From NCBI RefSeq assembly GCF_003182355.1, contig NZ_QGTW01000007.1, forward strand, positions 124,001-188,000: a DNA stretch of 64,000 nt, written 5' to 3'. Shown in pieces: positions 34,989-42,628 of this stretch; the stretch's first letter is position 1; each line of letters begins with the position of its first letter. The notes beneath the pieces were generated by a model. That model searched no databases, was not told the DNA's origin, and worked only from the letters and a program-made list of their open reading frames with translations. The position numbers and the translations under genes are program-made. The stretch comes from Cytobacillus oceanisediminis. Its GTDB lineage: Bacteria > Bacillota > Bacilli > Bacillales > Cytobacillaceae.

Positions 34989-35249
34989 TTATCTGCTTTT
35001 TACAATCATGTTAACGGCTTCCTGGATTGCATCTTCAGCATTTTTGCCTTCAGTGTTTGCATCCCGGATACAAGTTTCCAGATTTTTTGCTACGATATAT
35101 CCCATTGCACGGTCAACCGCTGAGCGGACTGCGGATAATTGTGTGACAACATCTTTGCAATGTTTTTCTTCTTCCATCATACGGATTACGCCCCGTACTT
35201 GTCCTTCGAGCCTTTTCAAGCGATTTTTCATCTCTGGTGTGTACTCCAT
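34989..35249 (-). CDS. CsoR-family regulator, CstR-like
   Basis: An 86-residue all-helical repressor of the CsoR/RcnR family: MKNRLKRLEGQVRGVIRMME, then HCKDVVTQLSAVRSAVDRAM. With start ATG 35249 (GGGGTGA site; the longer GTG lies in that site) the sensor residues are Cys31, Asn56 and Cys60. Copper-sensing CsoR has His at the middle position. The Cys-Asn-Cys arrangement fits persulfide-sensing CstR-type proteins. No sulfurtransferase or copper exporter gene is adjacent. Confidence 0.85.
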   Translation of the reverse strand: MEYTPEMKNRLKRLEGQVRGVIRMMEEEKHCKDVVTQLSAVRSAVDRAMGYIVAKNLETCIRDANTEGKNAEDAIQEAVNMIVKSR

Positions 35250-35379
35250 AGATCTCACCCCTTAACTTTCTTTACCCATTTATAAAAACTAAGACTGTTT
35301 GTGCGAAAGTTTTTTCAATTAAATTATAACTGCTATAATATAAGAAACACAAAAATATATCAAATTAAAGGATAAAAAT

Positions 35380-36273
35380 ATGTTAGAAAAAATACATGGC
35401 AAATATCCTAGCTCTATACTAATGAAAGCAAAGCCTGATTTCCACCATTTCCCAAACACATACTGGTTTTATTATCATGAAACTGGAGAATGGCTTGGCA
35501 TCCCGGCCAAAGATGTTTCAGGGGAAAGCCTGATGATATTGAAAACCCTATTTGATTTTCATGACATCTCTCATCATCATAACCCCGCTGCACAATCCTG
35601 GTTTGATTTTTTATTTTCTAATGGAAGTGTTCCTAAATTTTCCAGGGAGTTTCCATACCGGCTGATTCAATTTAAAACTGCCCAGGGCGACTGGGTACGC
35701 GAAGATATGGAGGCTGCTTATAAAGGTTTTTTTGAGAAGGACATTATTATTTTATGGAATGAGCCGGCAAAGGGCATCATTGTTGAAGAATTTGAAGATC
35801 CTCTGGCAGAAGACAATTTCTATGCCATTTCAAATGCTTTGGAGAGCGATTTTTTTGTAAAGACAGATTTTTATATTGGTGCTCCGAATAAGCCTGGGGA
35901 GGATTTCCCCAATCATTTTAAAAAAGAAATGCTATTTTTCGAACAGGCCACATCTTTGCTGCCATCAGAAAGGGTGTTTTCATTCGAGAAAGCGTTCCCG
36001 TCTCTAGTTGCGGCAAACATGGACATTTTTTTAAAAAGAAGCCTGCTATCCCGTCTGTCATTTCTTAAAGAGGATCCTGAACTATTAAATACCATTAAGA
36101 TATTTTTGCAACATAGTTCCAATGTATCCTTAACAGCAAAGAAATTGTATATTCACCGAAACACCCTGCAATACAGATTGGACAAATTCACGGATAAAAC
36201 AGGCATTCAATTAAAAGACTTTAACAGTGCCGTGACGGTATACCTGGCTTGTTTGCTGTATGAACAGCACTGA
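35380..36273 (+). CDS. yxkF: PucR-type HTH regulator YxkF
   Basis: A 297-residue protein with no recognisable domain in the first about 225 residues and a C-terminal PucR-like HTH (VSLTAKKLYIHRNTLQYRLDK, then GIQLKDFNSAVTVYLA). It lies directly upstream of msmX, as yxkF does in B. subtilis, suggesting a link to sugar-importer ATPase expression. The ligand is unknown. Confidence 0.8.
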   Translation: MLEKIHGKYPSSILMKAKPDFHHFPNTYWFYYHETGEWLGIPAKDVSGESLMILKTLFDFHDISHHHNPAAQSWFDFLFSNGSVPKFSREFPYRLIQFKTAQGDWVREDMEAAYKGFFEKDIIILWNEPAKGIIVEEFEDPLAEDNFYAISNALESDFFVKTDFYIGAPNKPGEDFPNHFKKEMLFFEQATSLLPSERVFSFEKAFPSLVAANMDIFLKRSLLSRLSFLKEDPELLNTIKIFLQHSSNVSLTAKKLYIHRNTLQYRLDKFTDKTGIQLKDFNSAVTVYLACLLYEQH

Positions 36274-36289
36274 ATTTGAACACATTGCA

Positions 36290-36303
36290 TAAAACCGCTT
36301 TCA
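36290..36303 (-). promoter_or_regulatory. Candidate cre (CcpA) site upstream of msmX
   Basis: Minus-strand TGAAAGCGGTTTTA resembles the consensus TGWAARCGYTWNCW with two deviations. It lies about 85 bp before msmX. Confidence 0.35.
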
Positions 36304-36386
36304 GGAATTTTGTGCAAGTTAGCCATATGGGATTAGCCGTATTTCCTTTAAACTGAATGTAATCAAAAAACTGGGAGGTTACCCTA

Positions 36387-37496
36387 ATGGCTGAACTAAA
36401 ATTAGATAATATATACAAGATTTATGACAATAAAGTAACAGCAGTAGAAGATTTCAATCTTCATATCCAGGATAAAGAATTTATCGTGTTTGTCGGGCCT
36501 TCAGGATGCGGAAAGTCTACCACACTTCGTATGATTGCTGGTCTTGAGGAAATTTCCAAAGGCGACTTTTATATCGATGAAAAGCGGGTTAACGATGTAC
36601 CGCCTAAAGATCGTGATATTGCGATGGTATTCCAGAACTATGCACTTTACCCGCATATGTCCGTATATGACAACATGGCTTTCGGATTGAAGCTCCGCAA
36701 GTTTCCAAAGGACGAAATCGACCGCCGCGTAAAGGAAGCAGCTAAAATCCTTGGTCTTGAACCATATCTTGACCGCAAGCCTAAAGCATTGTCAGGTGGT
36801 CAGCGCCAGCGTGTAGCTTTAGGCCGTGCCATTGTCCGTGACGCAAAAGTCTTCCTTATGGATGAGCCTTTGTCAAATCTTGATGCAAAACTTCGCGTAC
36901 AAATGCGTGCAGAAATCGCCAAACTTCACCAGCGTTTGCAAACAACAACAATCTATGTAACACATGACCAGACCGAAGCCATGACAATGGCAACTCGCCT
37001 GGTAGTTATGAAAGATGGGGTTATTCAGCAGGTAGGTGCACCAAAAGAAGTATATGAAAAACCAGAAAACGTATTTGTCGGCGGTTTTATTGGTTCGCCT
37101 GCTATGAACTTCTTCAACGGGAAGCTTGAAGATGGTAAATTTATTGTCGGCCAAACACCAGTAGCCGTTCCAGAAGGCAAAATGAAGGTGCTTCGTGAAC
37201 AAGGCTATGTAGGCAAAGACATCATCCTTGGCATCCGCCCAGAAGATATTCATGACGAGCCTGTATTTATTGATGCTTCTTCGGGTTCAAAAATCAATGC
37301 ACGCATCGACGTTTCCGAGCTGACTGGTGCTGAAACAATGATTTACTCAAGCATTGAAGGCCAGGATTTCGTTGCCCGTGTAGATTCCCGAACAGATATT
37401 AAACCGGGACAAAACCTTGATTTAGCATTCGATATGAACAAAGCTCATTTCTTTGATGCTAACACTGAAAGCAGAATCCGCTCAACAAAAGAATAA
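36387..37496 (+). CDS. msmX: Multi-sugar ABC importer ATPase MsmX
   Basis: A 369-residue MalK/UgpC-type ATPase that energises several carbohydrate importers. Walker A GPSGCGKSTT is near residue 38, Q-loop FQNYALYPHMSV, signature LSGGQRQRVALGRA, Walker B FLMDEPLSNLDA, switch THDQTEAMTM. The C-terminal OB-fold regulatory domain is about 235-369. There is no cognate permease nearby, consistent with its role as a shared ATPase. Confidence 0.95.
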   Translation: MAELKLDNIYKIYDNKVTAVEDFNLHIQDKEFIVFVGPSGCGKSTTLRMIAGLEEISKGDFYIDEKRVNDVPPKDRDIAMVFQNYALYPHMSVYDNMAFGLKLRKFPKDEIDRRVKEAAKILGLEPYLDRKPKALSGGQRQRVALGRAIVRDAKVFLMDEPLSNLDAKLRVQMRAEIAKLHQRLQTTTIYVTHDQTEAMTMATRLVVMKDGVIQQVGAPKEVYEKPENVFVGGFIGSPAMNFFNGKLEDGKFIVGQTPVAVPEGKMKVLREQGYVGKDIILGIRPEDIHDEPVFIDASSGSKINARIDVSELTGAETMIYSSIEGQDFVARVDSRTDIKPGQNLDLAFDMNKAHFFDANTESRIRSTKE

Positions 37497-37506
37497 ATGA
37501 AAAATC

Positions 37507-37535
37507 AACCCCCGTCTGGAATGACGGGGGTTTTT
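37507..37535 (+). terminator. Terminator after msmX
   Basis: AACCCCCGTC-tggaat-GACGGGGGTTTTT. Confidence 0.95.
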
Positions 37536-37585
37536 ATCATACTGAAAAATTCATACACTTTTATTCTTTGGCTATATTAAAGATC

Positions 37586-37736
37586 ATTGTTGACTTTGGC
37601 ACTCTGTTGATTGGAGCGGAAGGCACGAGACTCCAGCGGGAGAAGCGAATCAAAGGGAGAGCCGGCAGGCGCAGGACGCCGACCGAGCGTCGGACCTCCA
37701 GCGGTTCGCTGAGCGCCTGGAGCGGAAATCAACAGA
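37586..37736 (+). repeat. Dispersed intergenic repeat, copy C
   Basis: The cleanest copy. The outer flank TCATTGTTGACTTTGGCACT is followed by TCTGTTGATT (37603-37612), a GC-rich body, and GCGCCTGGAGCGG ending in AATCAACAGA (37727-37736). The ends form a 10-bp inverted repeat. The body differs from copies A, B and F in the middle, so at least two subtypes exist. Confidence 0.8.
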
Positions 37737-37751
37737 CATGTTCAACAGAGC

Positions 37752-37994
37752 TTATTCTTTAATAAACTTCACCTCGTCATAGCCGCATGATGGACATTTC
37801 AAAAGATGTGGACATTCCTCTTTTTGGTAGTCCTGCGGATAGCCATCTTCCAGCTTCATTTGGTCAATCGGCATATAGGCGCTGTAATCATCATAAAAAT
37901 CCATGATTCTCCCGCTATCCTCCATATTTTTTCCGCAGGAGCTGCAGGTAGCTTCTAGTTTTTCAAACCCATTACACACAGGGCAAATAGCCAT
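37752..37994 (-). CDS. Small zinc-ribbon protein
   Basis: An 80-residue protein with three Cys pairs: CPVC at the N-terminus, CSSC and CPSC near the C-terminus, plus a CPH element, consistent with one or two zinc ribbons. The middle is acidic (DFYDDYSAYMPIDQMKLED). ATG 37994 follows GAGAGG; TTG 38000 is less likely. Family not identified; plausible role in nucleic-acid or protein binding. Confidence 0.7.
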   Translation of the reverse strand: MAICPVCNGFEKLEATCSSCGKNMEDSGRIMDFYDDYSAYMPIDQMKLEDGYPQDYQKEECPHLLKCPSCGYDEVKFIKE

Positions 37995-38189
37995 TTTCAA
38001 AACCTCTCACTTTCATTTTTCAAGTTTCTTTCTTATATCGTTTGTTTGTTTCGGCTGTGTTATGTAAGGCTCTAAATCAGCAAGTCTCTCAGGAAAAAAT
38101 TCCCGATTTTATAATAGAATAAACTTTTATAAATCAAACATAATAGAGAGTAAACACAGCGTCAACAAGCCGCCACATACCTTATCCGA

Positions 38190-38256
38190 TGGGTTAAGCC
38201 AGGCAGTGGAGCAGGATTTAATCCTTGCGCTGGTGCAATTCCAGCTAACCCAACCA
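38190..38256 (+). ncRNA. tRNA-like RNA upstream of SASP gene 2
   Basis: The segment folds on paper into a compact cloverleaf. Acceptor stem TGGGTTA (38190-38196) pairs with TAACCCA (38246-38252), then discriminator A and encoded CCA (38254-38256). The D-like arm is CCA/TGG with a 5-nt loop. The anticodon-like stem GCAGG/CCTTGC-side pairs 38211-38215 with 38224-38228 (one G-U) around the 8-nt loop ATTTAATC, which places TTA at the anticodon position. The T arm GCTGG-TGCAATT-CCAGC runs directly into the acceptor strand. The variable loop is missing, so it is not a normal elongator tRNA. It ends 32 bp before a SASP start. Confidence 0.6.
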
Positions 38257-38288
38257 AAACCCAACAAAAATTATGAGGAGGAAATCAC

Positions 38289-38507
38289 ATGAACAACCAA
38301 TCATCTAGCAGAAGCAATTCCTCAAACCAATTACTAGTACCGGGAGTATCACAAGCACTTGACCAAATGAAGTATGAAATTGCAACTGAATTTGGCGTAA
38401 ACCTTGGTGCAGAAACAACTTCTCGCGCTAACGGATCTGTAGGTGGAGAAATCACAAAACGCCTTGTACAAATGGCTGAACAACAGCTTGGCGGCGGTTC
38501 TTTCTAA
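38289..38507 (+). CDS. Alpha/beta-type small acid-soluble spore protein 2
   Basis: A 72-residue SASP very close to the one at 26237. It has a Ser/Asn-rich head, [13 protein letters not shown] with the GPR cleavage site, and [20 protein letters not shown]. It binds forespore DNA and protects it from UV and heat. ATG 38289 follows GAGGAGG. The tRNA-like element lies just upstream. Confidence 0.95.
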   Translation: MNNQSSSRSNSSNQLLVPGVSQALDQMKYEIATEFGVNLGAETTSRANGSVGGEITKRLVQMAEQQLGGGSF

Positions 38508-38544
38508 TAAACTAAGCAAAATAACAATTGAATAAATATGGCTT

Positions 38545-38572
38545 GGCCCCCCTCTCGTAAGGGGGGCCTTTT
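38545..38572 (+). terminator. Terminator after SASP gene 2
   Basis: GGCCCCCC-tctcgtaa-GGGGGGCC followed by TTTT. Confidence 0.9.
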
Positions 38573-38576
38573 ACAT

Positions 38577-39959
38577 TTACACCATCTTTTCCGGTACAAC
38601 CCACTCATCATATTGTGCTTCCGTAATATAGCCGGTTTTTAATGCAGCTTGTTTTAATGTTGTATTTTCCTTAAAAGCCAGCTTCGCTATTTCCGCAGCT
38701 TTTTCATATCCAATATGGGGATTAAGGGCAGTTACCAGCATTAGCGACCTTTCTACATGACCATGAATTACTTCTTCATTTGCTTCTAGTCCGGCCATGC
38801 ATTTTTCATTAAATGAAGCCATTCCATCTGCAAGAATGCTGATGCTTTGAAGGAGATTATAAATGATAACTGGTTTAAATACGTTTAGTTCGAAATTGCC
38901 CTGGCTTGCAGCAAATCCGATGGAAGCATCATTTCCGAAAACCTGGCATACCACCATAGTCAGGGCTTCACTTTGAGTGGGATTTACTTTTCCCGGCATA
39001 ATAGAACTTCCCGGTTCATTAGCAGGGATTGCTAGTTCTCCTATCCCGCTGCGGGGGCCGCTTGCCAGCCAGCGTACATCGTTGGCAATCTTCATAAGAT
39101 CAGCTCCAAGGGCTTTTAATGTACCGTGAACATGGACGATTTCATTATGGCTGGTCAGTGCCTGGAATTTATTCTCGGAAGAGCGGAATGGATATCCTGT
39201 AAGGTTGGAGATTTCCTTTGCCATTTTCTCTCCGAATGTTTTATCTGCATTAATGCCTGTTCCTACCGCAGTGCCCCCAATTGCTAGGTCCAGAAGGTAC
39301 TGCCTTGATTCCTCCAGCATTTTTTCGTTCTTTTCGATCATTGCACGCCATCCGCTGATTTCCTGCCCCAACGTAAGCGGAGTTGCATCCTGCAAATGGG
39401 TTCTTCCTATTTTCACAATATCTTTATAGGCATTTTCTTTTGTTTCAATTGTCTTTTTTAATTCACGCAATGAAGGAAGCAGCTTTTCAGCCACTTCGGT
39501 ATAGGCAGCTATATGCATCGCTGTCGGGAACGTGTCATTTGAACTTTGAGACATATTGACATCATCATTTGGATGTACTTTAATGCCTGAGTGTCCTTGC
39601 TCTTCCAATATCTCATTTGCCCTTTTCGCCACAACCTCATTCACATTCATATTTGATTGTGTGCCGCTTCCTGTCTGCCAGACTGCCAAAGGAAAATGGC
39701 TATCGAATTTGTGTTCAATAATTTCATCACATGCTTTTGTGATCACTTCTTTTTTCTCATCCGGCAGCTTGCCAAGTTGATTGTTAACCACTGCAGAGGC
39801 ACGTTTAACTATTGCAAAAGCATAAATGACTTCCAGCGGCATTTTTTCAATGCCGATCTTAAAATTATCCTTGCTCCGCTGCGTTTGCGCTCCCCAATAT
39901 TTACCAGCAGGAACCATAACCTCACCGAGCGTATCCCTCTCGATCCGATAATCAGCCAA
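38577..39959 (-). CDS. fumC: Fumarate hydratase class II
   Basis: A 460-residue aspartase/fumarase superfamily enzyme interconverting fumarate and L-malate in the TCA cycle. It is iron-independent. Visible motifs: [30 protein letters not shown] and the catalytic loop [15 protein letters not shown]. Length is typical of FumC (CitG in B. subtilis). Single gene. Confidence 0.96.
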   Translation of the reverse strand: MADYRIERDTLGEVMVPAGKYWGAQTQRSKDNFKIGIEKMPLEVIYAFAIVKRASAVVNNQLGKLPDEKKEVITKACDEIIEHKFDSHFPLAVWQTGSGTQSNMNVNEVVAKRANEILEEQGHSGIKVHPNDDVNMSQSSNDTFPTAMHIAAYTEVAEKLLPSLRELKKTIETKENAYKDIVKIGRTHLQDATPLTLGQEISGWRAMIEKNEKMLEESRQYLLDLAIGGTAVGTGINADKTFGEKMAKEISNLTGYPFRSSENKFQALTSHNEIVHVHGTLKALGADLMKIANDVRWLASGPRSGIGELAIPANEPGSSIMPGKVNPTQSEALTMVVCQVFGNDASIGFAASQGNFELNVFKPVIIYNLLQSISILADGMASFNEKCMAGLEANEEVIHGHVERSLMLVTALNPHIGYEKAAEIAKLAFKENTTLKQAALKTGYITEAQYDEWVVPEKMV

Positions 39960-40060
39960 ACTTCATACCTCCTTAAAATTTCACTATGCTACATATATAT
40001 TCTTTTCCCTGAATTTCAAACTTTAATGATTAAATTTGAATTGAATGAGAATTTGGCCAC

Positions 40061-40093
40061 AAAAAAAACCGCCTGGCTGAAGCAGCCGGCAGC
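40061..40093 (-). terminator. Terminator after 27-aa gene
   Basis: On the minus strand CCGGCTG-ctt-CAGCCAGG is followed by T8. Confidence 0.7.
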
Positions 40094-40176
40094 TATGCTT
40101 TTACAATCGTATAACCGATGAAATAACCAAGTACCATAATACTTGCTATCGCAAGGGTAATAGAAAACTCTTCCAC
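40093..40176 (-). CDS. Small single-helix membrane peptide, 27 aa
   Basis: The frame encodes an acidic start and one membrane helix (ITLAIASIMVLGYFIGYTIV) with a basic end. An ATG at 40182 abuts the site GGAGGG with no spacer. GTG 40176 is 6 nt away and is the likelier start. Family not recognised; a terminator follows. Confidence 0.5.
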   Translation of the reverse strand: MEEFSITLAIASIMVLGYFIGYTIVKA

Positions 40177-40289
40177 GTTCATCCCTCCAGATATGTATGA
40201 TAGTTTAAAACTATCATGGAATTTCTTATCCGGAACATTTGTCTTGGCACGATTCTGTGTCAGAGATTTGAATTTTGTATGAACAAGAC

Positions 40290-40545
40290 AGTGCTCTTAT
40301 TATAAAAGGCTAATTAAATATCATTACGCGGATAAAGTGAGTTTTTCGCAGTTATTATTTAAATTTCCGCGGATAAAACCCGAATTTCACTGATACCTGG
40401 AAAAAGAGTTAATCCAAAATCGCAATGTCGCTGCTAAGATTAGCTTCTCCGTTAATTTCTGAGTTTTTACTTATATATTTTTTGCAGTAAAACGAGTTTT
40501 GCTTTAAAAATCCCGGTTTCGTTGAAAATTGTTTTAACTCTCACC
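40290..40545. repeat. Degenerate phrase array before bmrD 3' end
   Basis: The 440-bp gap holds no gene. It shows loose repeats of GCGGATAAA (ACGCGGATAAAGTGAG, CCGCGGATAAAACCCG) and of GAGTTTT-type phrases, including AAAACGAGTTTTGC. This is the most decayed of the five such arrays in the window. Confidence 0.4.
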
Positions 40546-40586
40546 AATCAGGTTCTTGCCTCCATATTTCTACTGACAAGTTTATA

Positions 40587-40612
40587 TAGAAAGCGCTCAT
40601 CGGCGCTTTCTA
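40587..40612 (-). terminator. Hairpin after bmrD
   Basis: TAGAAAGCGC-tcatcg-GCGCTTTCTA; the T run is poor, so termination strength is uncertain. Confidence 0.55.
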
Positions 40613-40615
40613 TTC

Positions 40616-42628
40616 TTACCCGGCAAGCGTCGATCCTTGCTGGAGCTGGTACATTTGGTAATACTTGCTCTTCTGCATCATTAATTCATCGTGGGTTCCC
40701 TTTTCAACTATTTTTCCGCGGTCCAGAACGAGGATTTGATCTGCGTTGCGGATGGTTGACAAGCGGTGGGCGATGATAAATGTTGTTCTTCCCTTTTTCA
40801 GTACATCCATAGCTTCCTGAATGATCATTTCCGTTTCGGTATCAATGCTTGAGGTTGCTTCATCCAGTATCAAAATCGAGGGGTCAAAGGCCAATGCCCG
40901 CGCAAAGGAAATGAGCTGTCTTTGCCCGCTTGATAGCGTACTGCCTTTTTCAATAACTGGCTCATCAAAGCCTTTCTCAAGATGCTTAAAAATTTTATCT
41001 GCCCCAACATCCTTCAGAGCCTTTTCCACTTTTTCACGTGAGATATTGGGGTCATCAAGGCTGACGTTTGAAGCGATGGTGCCGGTAAACAGGAACGGGT
41101 CCTGCAGAACGATGCCCATATGTTTGCGCAGCTCCTGCCTAGGAACTTCGTTAATATCCATGCCATCAATCATGATCCTGCCTTCCTGGCAATCATAAAA
41201 ACGGAACAGCAAATTCATGATTGAGCTTTTTCCTGATCCGGTATGTCCGACCAGCGCCACTGTTTCTCCGTGCTTCGCTTCAAAGTTGATATCCTTTAAT
41301 ACATATTCACTCTCTTTATAGCCAAAATGCACATGTTCGAATGTAACATTTCCTTTATATCGAGGGATTTGTTTATCGCTTATATCAATGCCTTCTTCAT
41401 CAAGCAGGCTAAATACCCTGTCTCCCGCTACAAGGGCCTGTTCCAAATTGGCCAACTGATTGACAATACCCTGTACAGGCTGGAATAGACGATTAATATA
41501 GTCGACAAAGGCGTACAGCATTCCGAGTGAGATAACAGATGATGCTTTTAAGGATTCTCCCCCGAAATACCAGATAAAGGCTACGAATACTATATTTCTT
41601 AACACTCCGGTTAAATTATGGGAGGTCAGCGAATTCAGGCTTAGAAGTTTATTTTGATACGTAAAATGCTCTGTGTTCAGCTTTTCAAAATCCTTTTGTG
41701 TCTCTTTTTCCCGGCCGAATGCCTGGATGATGTTCATTCCCTGAATCGATTCGTTAATCATTCCGTTAATATCGCTAACCCTGGACCGGATGACGTGATT
41801 GTATTTGGATGCATATTTACGGTACACGGACGTCCATACATAAAGAATCGGCAGCAGGATTAAACAGATCGCAGCAAGCTTGGCATTCAGAATAAATAAA
41901 GCGATATAAATACCAGAAATATAAATGGCGCTTGTAAAGAAAGTGGCCAATACGGTTACGTATAATTCGCGAATTGCTTCCGTATCGTTGGTAATCCTTG
42001 CGACCACCTTGCCGGCCGGCAAATTATCAAAATAACCGATTTGAAGCCTTTGGATTTGCCCAAATACATCCTTCCGCATTTTTTGAATAATTCTGTTTGC
42101 CGACTTCTGGAGATAAAAGCGCTGCCCGTATTGAAAGAATGCAGCTATAACCAGCATACCAAAGTAAAAGGCCAGCAGCTTAAAAATCTGCGGAATCTCC
42201 GGCCTGTAAAATTGCATTAATTCATCACTGGTTAATACCTTTCCTTCATAAGCTTCTGTTTGACCGCCCTTTTCTATTACGAGCGTGCCATCTTTAAAGG
42301 CTCTGTTCCCATCAAAAGCAACTTCCCCATTTACAAAAATAAATTGGCTGCCCACCTGAAGGATGCGGGCCTGATCTATTCTTTTCTCTCCATTGGAGAT
42401 ATTTTGTTCTTTTTTATAAAAATGGCCATCATACGGTACTGCCTCTTTGTCCCCCTCTGTCTGGTACCAGACAGATTCTATGCCAAGGATATGGTCATCA
42501 ATCATTTTCTTCGCGATAAATGGCCCTGCGAGATCCGCTGCAACAGCTACCGTTAGCATCAGCAAAGCAGCAATAATCATTTTTTTATAATGAAGTGCAT
42601 AGTGGAATAACCGCTTCCCTGTGGTCAT
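40616..42628 (-). CDS. bmrD: Heterodimeric multidrug ABC exporter subunit BmrD (YheH)
   Basis: A 670-residue ABC half-exporter. Six helices are interrupted after the first by an about 110-residue extracellular insertion, as known for BmrD. The NBD has Walker A GHTGSGKSS, signature TLSSGQRQLISFARA, and Walker B LILDEATSSID with the catalytic Glu. It pairs with BmrC to expel drugs. Its ATG overlaps the bmrC stop by 4 nt. Confidence 0.93.
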   Translation of the reverse strand: MTTGKRLFHYALHYKKMIIAALLMLTVAVAADLAGPFIAKKMIDDHILGIESVWYQTEGDKEAVPYDGHFYKKEQNISNGEKRIDQARILQVGSQFIFVNGEVAFDGNRAFKDGTLVIEKGGQTEAYEGKVLTSDELMQFYRPEIPQIFKLLAFYFGMLVIAAFFQYGQRFYLQKSANRIIQKMRKDVFGQIQRLQIGYFDNLPAGKVVARITNDTEAIRELYVTVLATFFTSAIYISGIYIALFILNAKLAAICLILLPILYVWTSVYRKYASKYNHVIRSRVSDINGMINESIQGMNIIQAFGREKETQKDFEKLNTEHFTYQNKLLSLNSLTSHNLTGVLRNIVFVAFIWYFGGESLKASSVISLGMLYAFVDYINRLFQPVQGIVNQLANLEQALVAGDRVFSLLDEEGIDISDKQIPRYKGNVTFEHVHFGYKESEYVLKDINFEAKHGETVALVGHTGSGKSSIMNLLFRFYDCQEGRIMIDGMDINEVPRQELRKHMGIVLQDPFLFTGTIASNVSLDDPNISREKVEKALKDVGADKIFKHLEKGFDEPVIEKGSTLSSGQRQLISFARALAFDPSILILDEATSSIDTETEMIIQEAMDVLKKGRTTFIIAHRLSTIRNADQILVLDRGKIVEKGTHDELMMQKSKYYQMYQLQQGSTLAG

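Noticed and set aside
38152..38182. Sigma-G promoter placing the transcript start at the tRNA-like element
   Set aside because: CATACCT at 38176-38182 fits a -10 and would start near 38190, but no acceptable -35 lies 17-18 bp upstream, so it is not listed as a feature.
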